DNA of 64,000 nucleotides from Comamonas endophytica. GTDB lineage: Bacteria > Pseudomonadota > Gammaproteobacteria > Burkholderiales > Burkholderiaceae_C. Of this stretch, positions 8,322-17,101 are shown in pieces. Position numbers and translations under genes: made by a program. Each line of letters begins with the position of its first letter. The first letter of the stretch is position 1. Where the stretch lies: NCBI RefSeq assembly GCF_023634805.2, contig NZ_CP106881.1, forward strand, positions 1 through 64,000, read 5' to 3'. Below the pieces are notes generated by a model that ran no database searches, was not told where the DNA came from, and was given only the letters and a program-made list of their open reading frames with translations.

Positions 8322-9718
8322 GTGTCCTCCCTGTGATCGTCCAGCGCCTGGCGCGCGCCCAGCAGCGCCGCCACCGCGCGCGGGTGCGAGGCGAACCAGG
8401 CGTGGAAGAAGCTCGCATGCAGGCTGCCGTGGCGATAGAGCCATTCCCCGCTTTCGGCGCCCGCATCCGCATCGGGTCGGCGGCTGCGGCCCAGCACCTG
8501 CGCGCCACTCTCGAGCCGCGCATAGTGGAAGCTGTGGCCGCGCAGCAGCCCCCAGGGCGTGGACAGCTGCTGCATGCCCAACCCTGCCAGGCGCTTTTGC
8601 ATCTGCGCCCGGCCCGGCATCAGCCCCCACAGCGGCGTCCACTGGCCGTCGCTCCCGGCAATGCCTTCGCACAGCGCCAGCATGCCGCCGCACTCGGCCC
8701 AGATCGCCCTGCCCGCTTCCCAGTGCGCACGGATGTCGGCCTGCACCGCGCCCTGCGCCGCAAGCTGCGCGGCATGCAGTTCGGGGTAGCCTCCGGGCAG
8801 CCACAGCGCATCGCACGCCGGCAGCCTCTCGCCAGCCAGCGGCGAGAAAAAGCGCAGCTGCGCACCCATGGCCCGCAGGCATTCCAGATTGGCGGGATAG
8901 ACGAAGCTGAAGGCCGCATCGCGCGCCACGGCCACCACCCGGCCGTCGAGCCAGGGGCCCAGCGCTTCGGGCTGGCCTGCCTCGGCTGCCGGTGCCGGCG
9001 GCGCAAATTCCACCGTCCATTGCTGCCAGTCCTGCCAGCTGCGCTGGCCCAGCGCCGTGGCCTCGAGCGCATCGGCAGCGGAGTCGAGCCGCTGCATGCC
9101 GTCCGCGAGTTCCTGCGCTGCCACCAGGCCCAGGTGGCGCTGGGGCAGCAGCGCCGTGCCCGCATCGGCGGCAATGCGCTGCACCGCGCCCAGCCAATGG
9201 CTGTCGGCATGCACCCCGGCCTGCAGCAGCTGCGCATGGCGCGCGCTGGCCACGCGGTTGGCCAGCACGCCGGCCCAGCGCAGGCCCGGCTGGAAATGCT
9301 GCAGCCCGTAGGCCACGGCGCCCAGCGTGGCGGCCATGCCGCCGGCATCGATCACCGCCAGCACCGGGATGCCGAAGCGGCGCGCGAGATCCGCGGCACT
9401 GGGGCTGCCGTCATAGAGCCCCATCACGCCCTCGATGAGGATCAGATCGGCAGACAGCGCCGCCGCGTGCAGCCGCGCGCGCGCATCGGCCTCGCCTGTC
9501 ATCCACAGGTCCAGCGAATGCACCGGGGCGCCGCTGGCCAGCTGGTGCCAGTGCGGGTCGAGATAGTCGGGCCCGCATTTGAAGACCTGCACGCGCCGCC
9601 CCTGGCGCGCATGCAGGCGCGCGAGCGCCGCCGTCAGCGTGGTCTTGCCTTGGCCCGAGGCAGGCGCGGTGATCAGCAATGCGGGGCAGCGCGCGGGCGT
9701 CATGGTGCGCTGCTCCAT
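8318..9718 (-). CDS. cobB: Cobyrinic acid a,c-diamide synthase CobB/CbiA
   Basis: Glutamine-dependent amidation of (hydrogeno)cobyrinic acid at side chains a and c. The protein has about 466 residues. An N-terminal P-loop domain (LLITAPASGQGKTTLTAALARL, KCGPDYLDPHWH, LIEGVMGLYDG) is followed by a class I amidotransferase domain with Cys in WAECGGMLALCEG and a C-terminal HGSLHASFFHAWFASHP region. Starts at 9718 or 9703 are possible. It is the first gene of the operon, about 150 bases below the cobalamin riboswitch. Confidence 0.93.
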   Translation of the reverse strand: MEQRTMTPARCPALLITAPASGQGKTTLTAALARLHARQGRRVQVFKCGPDYLDPHWHQLASGAPVHSLDLWMTGEADARARLHAAALSADLILIEGVMGLYDGSPSAADLARRFGIPVLAVIDAGGMAATLGAVAYGLQHFQPGLRWAGVLANRVASARHAQLLQAGVHADSHWLGAVQRIAADAGTALLPQRHLGLVAAQELADGMQRLDSAADALEATALGQRSWQDWQQWTVEFAPPAPAAEAGQPEALGPWLDGRVVAVARDAAFSFVYPANLECLRAMGAQLRFFSPLAGERLPACDALWLPGGYPELHAAQLAAQGAVQADIRAHWEAGRAIWAECGGMLALCEGIAGSDGQWTPLWGLMPGRAQMQKRLAGLGMQQLSTPWGLLRGHSFHYARLESGAQVLGRSRRPDADAGAESGEWLYRHGSLHASFFHAWFASHPRAVAALLGARQALDDHREDT

Positions 9719-9864
9719 GGCAGGCTGGCGACAGCCAGGGCGCGGCGGCGCACGACGCCGTGAACAGGGTGAAGCATGAGTATCAACGTGAAGCCACCCG
9801 GCGCCGACCTCCCCGTCGGCAATGGGTTCCAGCAATCCGCGATGCAGGCATGGCGGATGCACTT

Positions 9865-10050
9865 CGTTGGCCGGTATCCGGGCTGGGCGGAGCGAAGCTC
9901 TTGCAGGCCTTCCCAGCGCGATGCCAGTGGCCGGTGAAGAAGAGCCGAGCGGGCAAACGCTCATCCGCTGACCGTTGCGGGGGCAGCGCAGGCACGAAAG
10001 CGGCGCCCGCGCGCCGCATCCTCCCTGCTTCCCGTTGAACTATGCATCCT
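9865..10050 (-). promoter_or_regulatory. Cobalamin riboswitch controlling the cob operon
   Basis: Read on the minus strand this leader contains the conserved core GCTGCCCCCGCAACGGTCAGCGG, here seen as CTGCCCCCGCAAC and AGCGGATGAG, followed by GCCACTGG, TGGGAAGGCC and the B12-box version CCCGGATACCGGCC. Order and spacing match the AdoCbl riboswitch family. It lies upstream of cobB, so high B12 would be expected to shut off the whole nine-gene operon. The rest of 9719-10268 holds only leader and the promoter region of the opposite gene. Confidence 0.9.
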
Positions 10051-10268
10051 GGAGGCGGACGCATGAGCACCAACGCCGGCCATTGTAGCCGCGAGTGGCG
10101 TCGGTGCGGCCCTGGCTGCCGATTCATGCCAGCCACGCAGGACCCAAGTTGGCGAGCACTTGCATGCTTCCGAGGCTGTAGGACAAAGCATATTCCACAC
10201 GCCCGCAGGCCGGAGGAACGCTTTTTTACGCCTATCTCCAGCCGGCAAGTTCTACAATTGGACCTCCT

Positions 10269-10484
10269 ATGTCTGCCCCGTCCCCCCTCGACCTCATATC
10301 CGACCGCGTGGAGCGACTTCTGTTGCGCCACGAGGAGCTTCAGCGCACCAATGCCCTGCTGGCCGAACAGGTCGCGGCCCTGACCCAGGAACGCGATTCG
10401 CTGCGCTCGCGGCTGAGCGCCGCGCGTGCCCGTGTCGATGCCCTGATCGAGCGCCTGCCCAGCAATGAAAAGGCCGGCACATGA
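10269..10484 (+). CDS. Small coiled-coil protein upstream of zapA (ZapB/TIGR02449-like)
   Basis: A protein of 71 residues, MSAPSPLDLISDRVERLLLRH, followed by heptads rich in Leu, Arg and Glu ending near residue 65. It is a single coiled coil with no cysteine or membrane segment. A candidate -10 box TACAAT lies about 20 bases upstream. The stop overlaps the zapA start by 4 bases, so the two are translationally coupled. Genes of this kind commonly precede zapA; a role in cell division is inferred from that and not shown by motif. Confidence 0.75.
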   Translation: MSAPSPLDLISDRVERLLLRHEELQRTNALLAEQVAALTQERDSLRSRLSAARARVDALIERLPSNEKAGT

Positions 10485-10855
10485 AGCAGCTTGACGTGCA
10501 GATCCTGCATCAGAACTATCTCCTGACCTGCCCCGAGGGACACGAGGAACGCCTGCTCGAGGCCGTGGCCCGTGTCAACGACACTATGGCCCGCATTCGC
10601 GACGCCGGCAAGGTGCGTTCGCGTGAACGCGTGGCGGTATTGACCGCGCTCAACATGGCTTTCGACATCGTCACGGCAGAGCGCATGCCAGCTCCTGCTC
10701 CCGTTGTCGCCGAGCCGGTGGCGGTCGAGACGACTGCTGCCGAAGACGCCTTGGTGCAGGCGGCCATGATCCAGCAGCAGGAAGACGCGCAGCGCATCGT
10801 GGCTCTGCTCGAGCGCCTTGACCAGGCGCTTGAAGACGATCCGCAACTGCTGTAA
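10481..10855 (+). CDS. zapA: Cell division protein ZapA
   Basis: FtsZ-ring-associated protein that bundles FtsZ filaments at midcell. The N-terminal 70 residues carry the ZapA fold (MKQLDVQILHQNYLLTCPEG, LLEAVARVNDTMARIRDAGK, RERVAVLTALNMAFDI). The remaining part is an Ala/Pro/Glu-rich linker ending in a short helix. The total of 124 residues is slightly longer than enterobacterial ZapA. It is followed within 50 bases by the 6S RNA gene, the arrangement seen across beta- and gammaproteobacteria. Confidence 0.9.
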   Translation: MKQLDVQILHQNYLLTCPEGHEERLLEAVARVNDTMARIRDAGKVRSRERVAVLTALNMAFDIVTAERMPAPAPVVAEPVAVETTAAEDALVQAAMIQQQEDAQRIVALLERLDQALEDDPQLL

Positions 10856-10902
10856 AATTTGCGCCTGCGGCGGCGAGCTTGGCGCATCCACATTACAATG
10901 AA

Positions 10903-11080
10903 GTCGTCTGCAAATCTGCTGGGCTTTATATTTCCTTGAACCAATGCTCATTGAGCCCGGGCTTGGTACATCGCTTGGTGAGCGTGATCGTCTCGCGTCA
11001 GATGAACCCAACGTCAAGCTGCCCTTGCCCACCTGAACCCCGGTTCAGGATGCCGGTCTGGTGGAATTTGCAGACACCCA
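10903..11080 (+). ncRNA. ssrS: 6S RNA (RNA polymerase-binding regulator)
   Basis: The region begins 7 bases after a TACAAT -10 box (10894-10899). Its ends pair through GTCTGCAAAT (10906-10915) and ATTTGCAGAC (11066-11075), giving the closing stem of a long hairpin. Inside are the family-typical TTGGTGAGC and CCTGAACCCCGGTTCAGG elements. It lies directly behind zapA, the standard ssrS position. 6S RNA mimics an open promoter and sequesters sigma70 holoenzyme in stationary phase. Confidence 0.85.
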
Positions 11081-11090
11081 ATTTCCCTGA

Positions 11091-11118
11091 CGGGCCGTGC
11101 ATTGCACGGCCCGTTTTC
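11091..11118 (+). terminator. Rho-independent terminator after 6S RNA
   Basis: A perfect 10-bp stem CGGGCCGTGC with loop ATT, followed by TTTT. It lies about 15 bases past the 6S closing stem. No gene follows on this strand until 16649. Confidence 0.85.
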
Positions 11119-11300
11119 ATTGGCTTGCCGCTCCATGCACGTGGGCTTTTCGCGGTCCCGGCAGGCATCCGCAGCCATCACCCCCCTGCCGCGCCGCAGC
11201 AAGCGCAGCGGGGTGCATACGCAAGAAAGCCGCAATCGCGCCCTGCGCGACTGCGGCTTGAAGCAGCGGATTCAGGCCCCGCTGCGCATCAGCTCGGGAT

Positions 11301-11909
11301 TTATTGGCCGTGAATGCGCTTGGCGTCGGCCACGCACTTGTCCTTGACGTCACCGCTCAGTGCATCGCAACGCTCGCGGGCGGCCTTGTATTCGGCTTCG
11401 CGCACTTTTTCCTGGCTGGCGTCGCGGCGCGCTTCGGGAGCCGTGGTAGTGCCGCGCTGGGTTGCAGCCGGCATGGCCGCAGTGCCGGCGTTGCCCATGG
11501 GGCCCACGTTGCCGGAAGTGTTCATCTTGGCAGCTTCCGTGGCCTTGACGTGCGCCGCCTTGGCGTCCTTTTCGCAGACGTCCTTGGCATTGCCCTTCAG
11601 GTCATCGCACTTTTCCTTGGCCACATCGTATTCGGCATCGGCCTTGGCCTTGGCGATATTGTGGCGGTTGCGCTCGCTGGCATCGGCGCGGTACTCGAGT
11701 TCGGCCTCGGCCACCTTTTCACGGCCCTTGGCCTCCTTCTCGCAGACATCCTTGGCATTGCCGGACAGGGTGTCGCACTGGGCCTTGGCAGCCTTGTAGT
11801 CGGCGCTGATCTGGTCTTTGGCGGCCTTGTGCTCGGCAGGCGTGGCGGCGAATACCGAAGACATGCAGGCAACGGCAGCGATGGCGGTGAGTTTTTGTTT
11901 GAAGTTCAT
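11301..11909 (-). CDS. Periplasmic Cys-repeat protein, unknown function
   Basis: The protein has 202 residues. A clean signal peptide (MNFKQKLTAIAAVACMSSVFA) is followed by three copies of a Lys/Ala/Glu-rich helical repeat. Each repeat holds two cysteines in the pattern Y-x-A-(K/R)-x-x-CD-x-L-x-G-x-x-KD-x-C-x-x-(D/E)AK. A Gly/Ala/Thr-rich linker separates repeats 2 and 3. The start at 11909 has AAGGAG upstream. The paired cysteines would suit a disulfide per repeat in the periplasm (inference). Similar short proteins occur in Burkholderiales next to stress genes, and a CsbD gene lies immediately upstream here. No enzymatic motif is seen. Confidence 0.75.
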   Translation of the reverse strand: MNFKQKLTAIAAVACMSSVFAATPAEHKAAKDQISADYKAAKAQCDTLSGNAKDVCEKEAKGREKVAEAELEYRADASERNRHNIAKAKADAEYDVAKEKCDDLKGNAKDVCEKDAKAAHVKATEAAKMNTSGNVGPMGNAGTAAMPAATQRGTTTAPEARRDASQEKVREAEYKAARERCDALSGDVKDKCVADAKRIHGQ

Positions 11910-12003
11910 GATTATCTCCTTGTGATCATGACAGGCAGGGAATATGCATTCAAGCTTTGAATGCACCCTTGATGCCTGGCACGGAATATGTCGAAAAAGA
12001 CCG

Positions 12004-12222
12004 TTATTCGTCGAAACGGAAATCGGGATTGCGCTGTTGCCAGTCGCGCAGCTGGGTCTCGGCCTCTTCCTTGGCCACTCCCTGGCGCTCCTGGATCCTG
12101 CCGATGAATTGGTCGCGCTTGCCGGCAACGACATCAAGGTCGTCATCGGTAAGCTTGCCCCATTGCTCGCGGATCTTGCCCTTGAATTGTTTCCAGTTTC
12201 CTGAAACTCGATCTTCGTTCAT
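12004..12222 (-). CDS. CsbD family stress-response protein
   Basis: A small hydrophilic protein of 72 residues: MNEDRVSGNWKQFKGKIREQ, then WGKLTDDDLDVVAGKRDQF and a Gln/Glu-rich end. These are the hallmarks of the CsbD-like family, abundant general-stress proteins of unknown mechanism. AAAAGGA lies just upstream of the ATG. It shares orientation with the Cys-repeat gene 95 bases downstream, which may be co-induced. Confidence 0.9.
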   Translation of the reverse strand: MNEDRVSGNWKQFKGKIREQWGKLTDDDLDVVAGKRDQFIGRIQERQGVAKEEAETQLRDWQQRNPDFRFDE

Positions 12223-12569
12223 ACAAAATCCTTTTTATCTACGCGGTTCTGAAGCACAGCCCGCTGAATTGAAAACACATTCACCCGAAAGCGAGATGTG
12301 CATTCAATGTATTCCGCAGTGCAATTGGCAGATGTGGGATATGAAGTTTTATGCCAGTCGGCTTTCACCTACACTCGCAACAAAGCATATAAATCAATTG
12401 TTTTTGATTATCAAATAGCAGAAACCGATAAATCAGGATAATAGAATCCCGTTGGATGGCCCTGTCGCTCCGGCAGTGCTCTGCTCAGGGACAGCCGCCC
12501 GCGGCGCTGCATCAGGCCGCGCCAGGCGAATGCGGCGCCGCGTGGCAAAGGCCCTGCGGCGGCTGGACG
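12223..12569. other. Intergenic region, AT-richer than surroundings
   Basis: No gene is seen. The part near 12340-12450 is clearly AT-rich for this genome and probably holds the promoter of the minus-strand CsbD gene. The part near 12570 is the 3' flank of the GGDEF-EAL gene. I see no convincing terminator. Confidence 0.4.
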
Positions 12570-15058
12570 CTACTGGCGTTCCGGGCTGCCGCTTTGCAGG
12601 CGCAGGGCGGAGTCGGCCACCACGCCGCAGTGCCAGTCGTCTTCCTGCAGCACACCCATTTCACGCATGCGGGCGTCGAAAGCCTCGGCCGGCAAACCGG
12701 GCGAACACAGGAATCCCTGGAAGAACTGGCATTGCAGCGACTGCAGACAATCGCGCTGCGCGCTGGTCTCCACGCCCTCGGCGACGACCTCCGTGCCCAG
12801 CGCCTTGCCCATGCTGATGATCGCGCTGACGATGGCCCGGTCGCCCGGGTCCTGCGGCAGGCCGCGCACGAAGGACTGGTCGATCTTGATCTTGGCGATC
12901 GGCAGTTTCTTGAGATAGCCCAGGCTGGAATAACCGGTGCCGAAATCATCGATCACCAGCCCCACGCCCAGCTCGGCGATGGAGCGCACGCGTGCCGCCA
13001 TCTCGTGGGCATCCTGCAGCAGGATGCTTTCCGTCAGCTCCAGCTCCAGCAGGTGCGCCTGCAGGCCGTGGCGCGACAGCAGCTGCTGCAGCCGCTCGAC
13101 GAAGTCGGGCTGGCGGAACTCCAGCGCCGAGACATTGACCGACACCTTCAGCGGCCGCCCCCCAACGCTCCAGCGCACGGCTTCGCAAATCGATTGCTCG
13201 AGCACCCAGGCGCCCAGCGTCACGATGTAGCCCGACTCCTCCGCCATGGGGATGAACACGCCGGGCGAGACCATGCCGAATTCGGGATCGTTCCAGCGCA
13301 GCAGGGCCTCGGCCCCGACGATGCGGTTGCTGCCTATATGCACCTGCGGCTGGAAATAGACCGCCATGCGGCCGTGCTCCAGCGCCTGGCGCATCGCATG
13401 CTCGAGCTTCATGCGCGACAGCAGGCCGGAGTTCATCTGCGGCTGGTAGAAGCTGTAATGCCCGCGGCCGCGCTCCTTGACCCGGTACATCGCGGTATCG
13501 GCCTGCATGATGAGCTCGTCGAGCGTATGGCCGTGGTGGGGGTACTGGGACACGCCGATGCTGCACTGCACCGAGAAACCCAGCCCATCCAGCAGGAAGG
13601 GACGCAGCATCTCGCGCAGGATGCGCTGCGCCACGCTGGCCGCCAGGGTTTCGTCGCAGCCCTCGAGGTAGAGCACGAATTCGTCGCCGCCCAGTCGGCA
13701 GAGCATGTCGGCCGCGCGCAGGCAGCCCTGCAGCCGCTCGGCCACCAGCTTCAGCACGCGGTCGCCAAACTGGTGGCCCAGCGAATCGTTGATGATCTTG
13801 AAACGGTCGAGGTCGATGAACAGGATCGCGAACACCTCATGGCCGTCCGCCGCGCGCGCCAGCGCCCGCTCCACATGGGCGGACAGGCACAGGCGGTTGG
13901 GCAGGCCCGTGAGGGCGTCGCTGAAGGCCAGCTCCTCGATGCGCTGCTGCGCCTGGCGCTGCTGCGTCAGGTCGCGCATGAAGCCAATGGTCTGGAAGAC
14001 CATGTCCTGCGCATCGCGCAGCGCCACCCACGACAGCCGTACGGCGCAGCGCTGCTGCCCGCCCTGCTCGAGCCACAGGTTGCCCTGCCAGAAGCCGCCG
14101 CCGCGCCATTCCTGCGCTGCGGCCGCATACCAGTCGGCCGGAGCGCTGCTGCCGAACAGCTCCCGCACATCGCGCCCCGCCCAGTCGCCCTCGCCCATCA
14201 GCCGCAGGCAGGCGGGATTGGCGCGCACCAGCCGGTGCGCGGCATCGGCAATGAAGATGGCATCCAGGCTGCAGTCGAACACCCGCGCCGCCAGTTTCAG
14301 GCCGGCCTGCACCTCCACCTCGTGCGTGATGTCGCGAAAGCTGTGGATGCGGCCGATGGGCGCGCCGCGCTTGAGCTGGGGCACGGAGCGCCGCTCGATG
14401 ATGTGCCCGCTCTCGAGCTCCAGCACGTCGGTGCTCTCGAGCAGCGGCTGGCGCTGAAGCTGCTCGAGCCGCAGCAGGTAGGCCTGGCGGTCACGCACCT
14501 TGGCGGCCATGTACTCGAGAATGCCGGCATCGTTGCGCTGGACCAGCATGTGCTGCGGCAGCCCCAGATGGCGGCCAGGCGATGGTTGAATGCGCGGATG
14601 CCGCCATCCTGGCTGCACACCAGCATGCCGTCGGCCGTGGAGTCGAGCGTGGCGCGCAGGTCCGACAGCAGGCCCTCGAGTTCCTGCTCGGTGTGCGCCT
14701 GCTCGCTGCGGTCCAGCATGCTCAGCATGATCCAGCCGTTCTCGCCACCCAGGGGGCAGTCGATGCGTTCGACGCGCTGCTCCACCGGACGCAGCGTGCC
14801 GTCGCGGCACTGCACCTGCGTCAGCGTCTGCGAGCCATTGCGCCACTGGCTGGCGTCTTCCCAGAGGCACAGGTCCTGCGGCGTGGCGGCCAGCGCCTGC
14901 ACCGGCATGCCCTGCATGTCCTCGCGGTCATAGGCCGTCAGCCGCTGCGCTGCACGGTTGGCAAAGCGGATGCACAGCGTGTCCTCATCGATCAGCCACA
15001 CCGCCTCGAGCAGCGCATCGAGCGTCTGGTGCCAGAGGGCTTGCAATGGCTGGTTCAT
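12570..15058 (-). CDS. PAS-GGDEF-EAL c-di-GMP signalling protein (frameshifted)
   Basis: Repaired length is about 829 residues. Order: two or three PAS-type sensor segments (residues 1-400), a GGDEF domain with intact RLGGDEF near residue 430-600, then an EAL domain. The EAL keeps AEALLRW, NVSALEF, LELTES, IDDFGTGYSSL, KIDQSFV and AEGVET, so phosphodiesterase activity is likely. No membrane segment is evident, which suggests a cytoplasmic sensor. The frame breaks near 14563, between AAIWG and LPQHMLVQRNDAG; one missing G in a GGGGG run explains it. The ATG at 15058 overlaps the stop of the HD-GYP gene by 4 bases. Confidence 0.87.
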
Positions 15059-16290
15059 GGCTGGCAAGGCTCCACCGCACGTTCGAAGAAATAGCAGATG
15101 TGCTGGCGCGGCGAGAGATAGCTCAGCGCCTCGCGCGGCAATTGGTCCAGGCGCAGGCTGCGCCGGATGCTGATGTCCGGGCATTGCTCCAGATTCAGCG
15201 GCTTTGCCTGCGCCAGCGGCACGCTGGCGTCGTACACCAGCAGCTCGGGCTTGAGCGGGCGCGAACTGTTGACCGAAACCACCATCGCGTAGCGCCCGTC
15301 CGCAAGCTGCACCACCGAGCCTGGCGGGTACACGCCCATCATGCGGATGAATACCCGCAGCATCGCCGGATCGAAGCGTTCGCGGAACTGGGCATAGAGC
15401 TGCGACAGCGCCTCGTGCGGCGTCAGCCCGCCCCGCGCGAATTCCGGATTGCAAAGCCGATCGTAGGCATTGACCAGGCACAGCACCTTGCCGGTCGTGC
15501 TCAGGTCCTCGTCGATCAGGTGCAGCGGAAAACCGCTGCCGTCGGCAAATTCGTGGTGCTGGGCAATGGCCGTGAGCACATCGCTGGACACACCCATGCC
15601 CAGCGCCAGCGCCACCGAATCCCCGACGTGGCGCTCGTATTGTTCGCGCGTGAGCGGCGCGGTGCCGGGAGTGCTGTCCTTGCCGATGTCATGCAGCAAG
15701 GCCGCCGTGCCCAGTTCGTGCAGCTGCGCCGGCTCCATGCCCAGGGCCCGGCCCAGCAGCAGGCACAGCGCCGTGACATTGATCGGATGTTCGGCCTGGC
15801 GGTTGCCGGAGCCTTCGGACAGCAGGCGGATCACCAGGTCGCCCGCGGGCAGCACGTCGTGCAGATAGCTCTGGACCATGCTGTCGCACAGCTCCAGCGC
15901 CTGTGCCGGCTCCGTGCCGGCGCTGGCGAAGACCCGCAGGTAATCGCGCGCGGCGCCGCGAAAGCGCTCATTGCAGCGCTGCCACAGCGCAGGCTGCGCA
16001 GCCGGTGCGGGATCGGCAGCCGCGGGAGCCTCGCCTGCGGATGCGGCCTCGGCGCGCTGCGCGTCCTGCGCTGCAGCGGCAGGCGCCGTGTCCTCGGCAG
16101 GCACGATATCGCTTCGATCGGGAAAATAACGGATGGCCTCGAGCCCCAGCGCCTGCAGGGTCCGGAGCTGGCTATCGGAAACAATACGGAAGCTGTTGAC
16201 GGGAAAGGGATGGCGCATCCAGCCGACTTCCAGCTGGATGTACATGCCTAGCCGCAAAGCTTGCGGATTGATCAGGACAGAAGAATTCAC
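15055..16290 (-). CDS. HD-GYP domain c-di-GMP phosphodiesterase with DUF3391 N-terminus
   Basis: The N-terminal segment LRLGMYIQLEVGWMRHPFP matches the DUF3391 domain that precedes many HD-GYP proteins. The central HD-GYP domain has LLHDIGKD, then HHEFADGSGFP (Tyr of GYP replaced by Phe) and NAYDRLCNP. An Ala/Pro/Glu linker of about 40 residues separates the two. The GTG at 16290 is chosen because it lies 10 residues before the conserved LRLGMYI; an ATG at 16344 would add residues without family similarity. It is the upstream partner of the GGDEF-EAL gene, forming a two-gene c-di-GMP operon. Confidence 0.85.
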   Translation of the reverse strand: MNSSVLINPQALRLGMYIQLEVGWMRHPFPVNSFRIVSDSQLRTLQALGLEAIRYFPDRSDIVPAEDTAPAAAAQDAQRAEAASAGEAPAAADPAPAAQPALWQRCNERFRGAARDYLRVFASAGTEPAQALELCDSMVQSYLHDVLPAGDLVIRLLSEGSGNRQAEHPINVTALCLLLGRALGMEPAQLHELGTAALLHDIGKDSTPGTAPLTREQYERHVGDSVALALGMGVSSDVLTAIAQHHEFADGSGFPLHLIDEDLSTTGKVLCLVNAYDRLCNPEFARGGLTPHEALSQLYAQFRERFDPAMLRVFIRMMGVYPPGSVVQLADGRYAMVVSVNSSRPLKPELLVYDASVPLAQAKPLNLEQCPDISIRRSLRLDQLPREALSYLSPRQHICYFFERAVEPCQP

Positions 16291-16648
16291 ACTTGAAAGC
16301 GATACCGTACAAAAGGTTGCACAACTGTCCAATTGTTTCGGCAATTATGACCACTTCTTTAGCGCCAACGTGCATCTGGTTACCGGTGCCGATGTTTTGC
16401 CAATACGGATGCAAATGATGCAACAAAAAAGCCGCGCCTCGACGCGTTTCGACGCAACCAATGCATCAAGCCGGCGGCGCCTGGCACGCCGCGGGTCCTT
16501 GCGCGCGTCGGAGGGCGCAAAGGGTGCGCATGGGCGGCCTATATCTCCACCCATCGAAGTGTTTTCCGTGCGCCCTGCTGTTCATCAATCGCCCAAACGC
16601 AGATAAGCTTTGTCTGCGATCCAGCCACGTTTCTTTCAAGGAGGCCCT
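16291..16648. other. Divergent promoter region between HD-GYP and Usp genes
   Basis: No gene is seen. The first 100 bases are AT-richer and probably hold the minus-strand promoter for the HD-GYP gene. An AAGGAGG ribosome site near 16638-16644 serves the universal stress protein. No hairpin terminator is evident. Confidence 0.4.
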
Positions 16649-17092
16649 ATGTACCAACGCATTCTCATTGCCACCGATGGCTCGCCGCTGTCCGAACAGG
16701 CGGTGGAAAGCGGGCTCTCGCTGGCGGCGCTGTGCAAGGCCAGCGTCGTCGTCGTCAAGGTGGTGCCGCTGTATACGCGCAGTTTCCTTGAGGGCGGCGA
16801 CTACACCAGCCTCGAGGACGTGAAGCGCATCGAGGACCAGTGGGTGCACAGCGCGCAACAGTCGCTCAACGACATCCAGGCCACGGGCGAGGCCCGCGGC
16901 GTGGTGGTGACGACCAGCGTGATGAAATCCGACCTGGTAGCCGAGACGCTGATCGACGTGGCCAAGGAGCACGCCTGCGACCTGATCGTCATGGCCTCGC
17001 ACGGCCGCAAGGGCCTCAAGCGCCTGCTGCTGGGCAGCGAGACCCAGCATGTACTGACGCATTCGACGGTTCCCGTGCTGGTCCTGCGCTGA
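16649..17092 (+). CDS. Universal stress protein, UspA family
   Basis: The protein has 147 residues. It starts MYQRILIATDGSPLSEQAVE and ends with the ATP-binding signature MASHGRKGLKRLLLGSETQHVLTHS, i.e. G-2x-G-9x-G-(S/T), so it is of the ATP-binding Usp class. The start at 16649 follows a near-perfect Shine-Dalgarno sequence. It stands alone: the next gene converges on it from the minus strand only 9 bases away. Confidence 0.93.
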   Translation: MYQRILIATDGSPLSEQAVESGLSLAALCKASVVVVKVVPLYTRSFLEGGDYTSLEDVKRIEDQWVHSAQQSLNDIQATGEARGVVVTTSVMKSDLVAETLIDVAKEHACDLIVMASHGRKGLKRLLLGSETQHVLTHSTVPVLVLR

Positions 17093-17101
17093 ACGCAGCG
17101 A

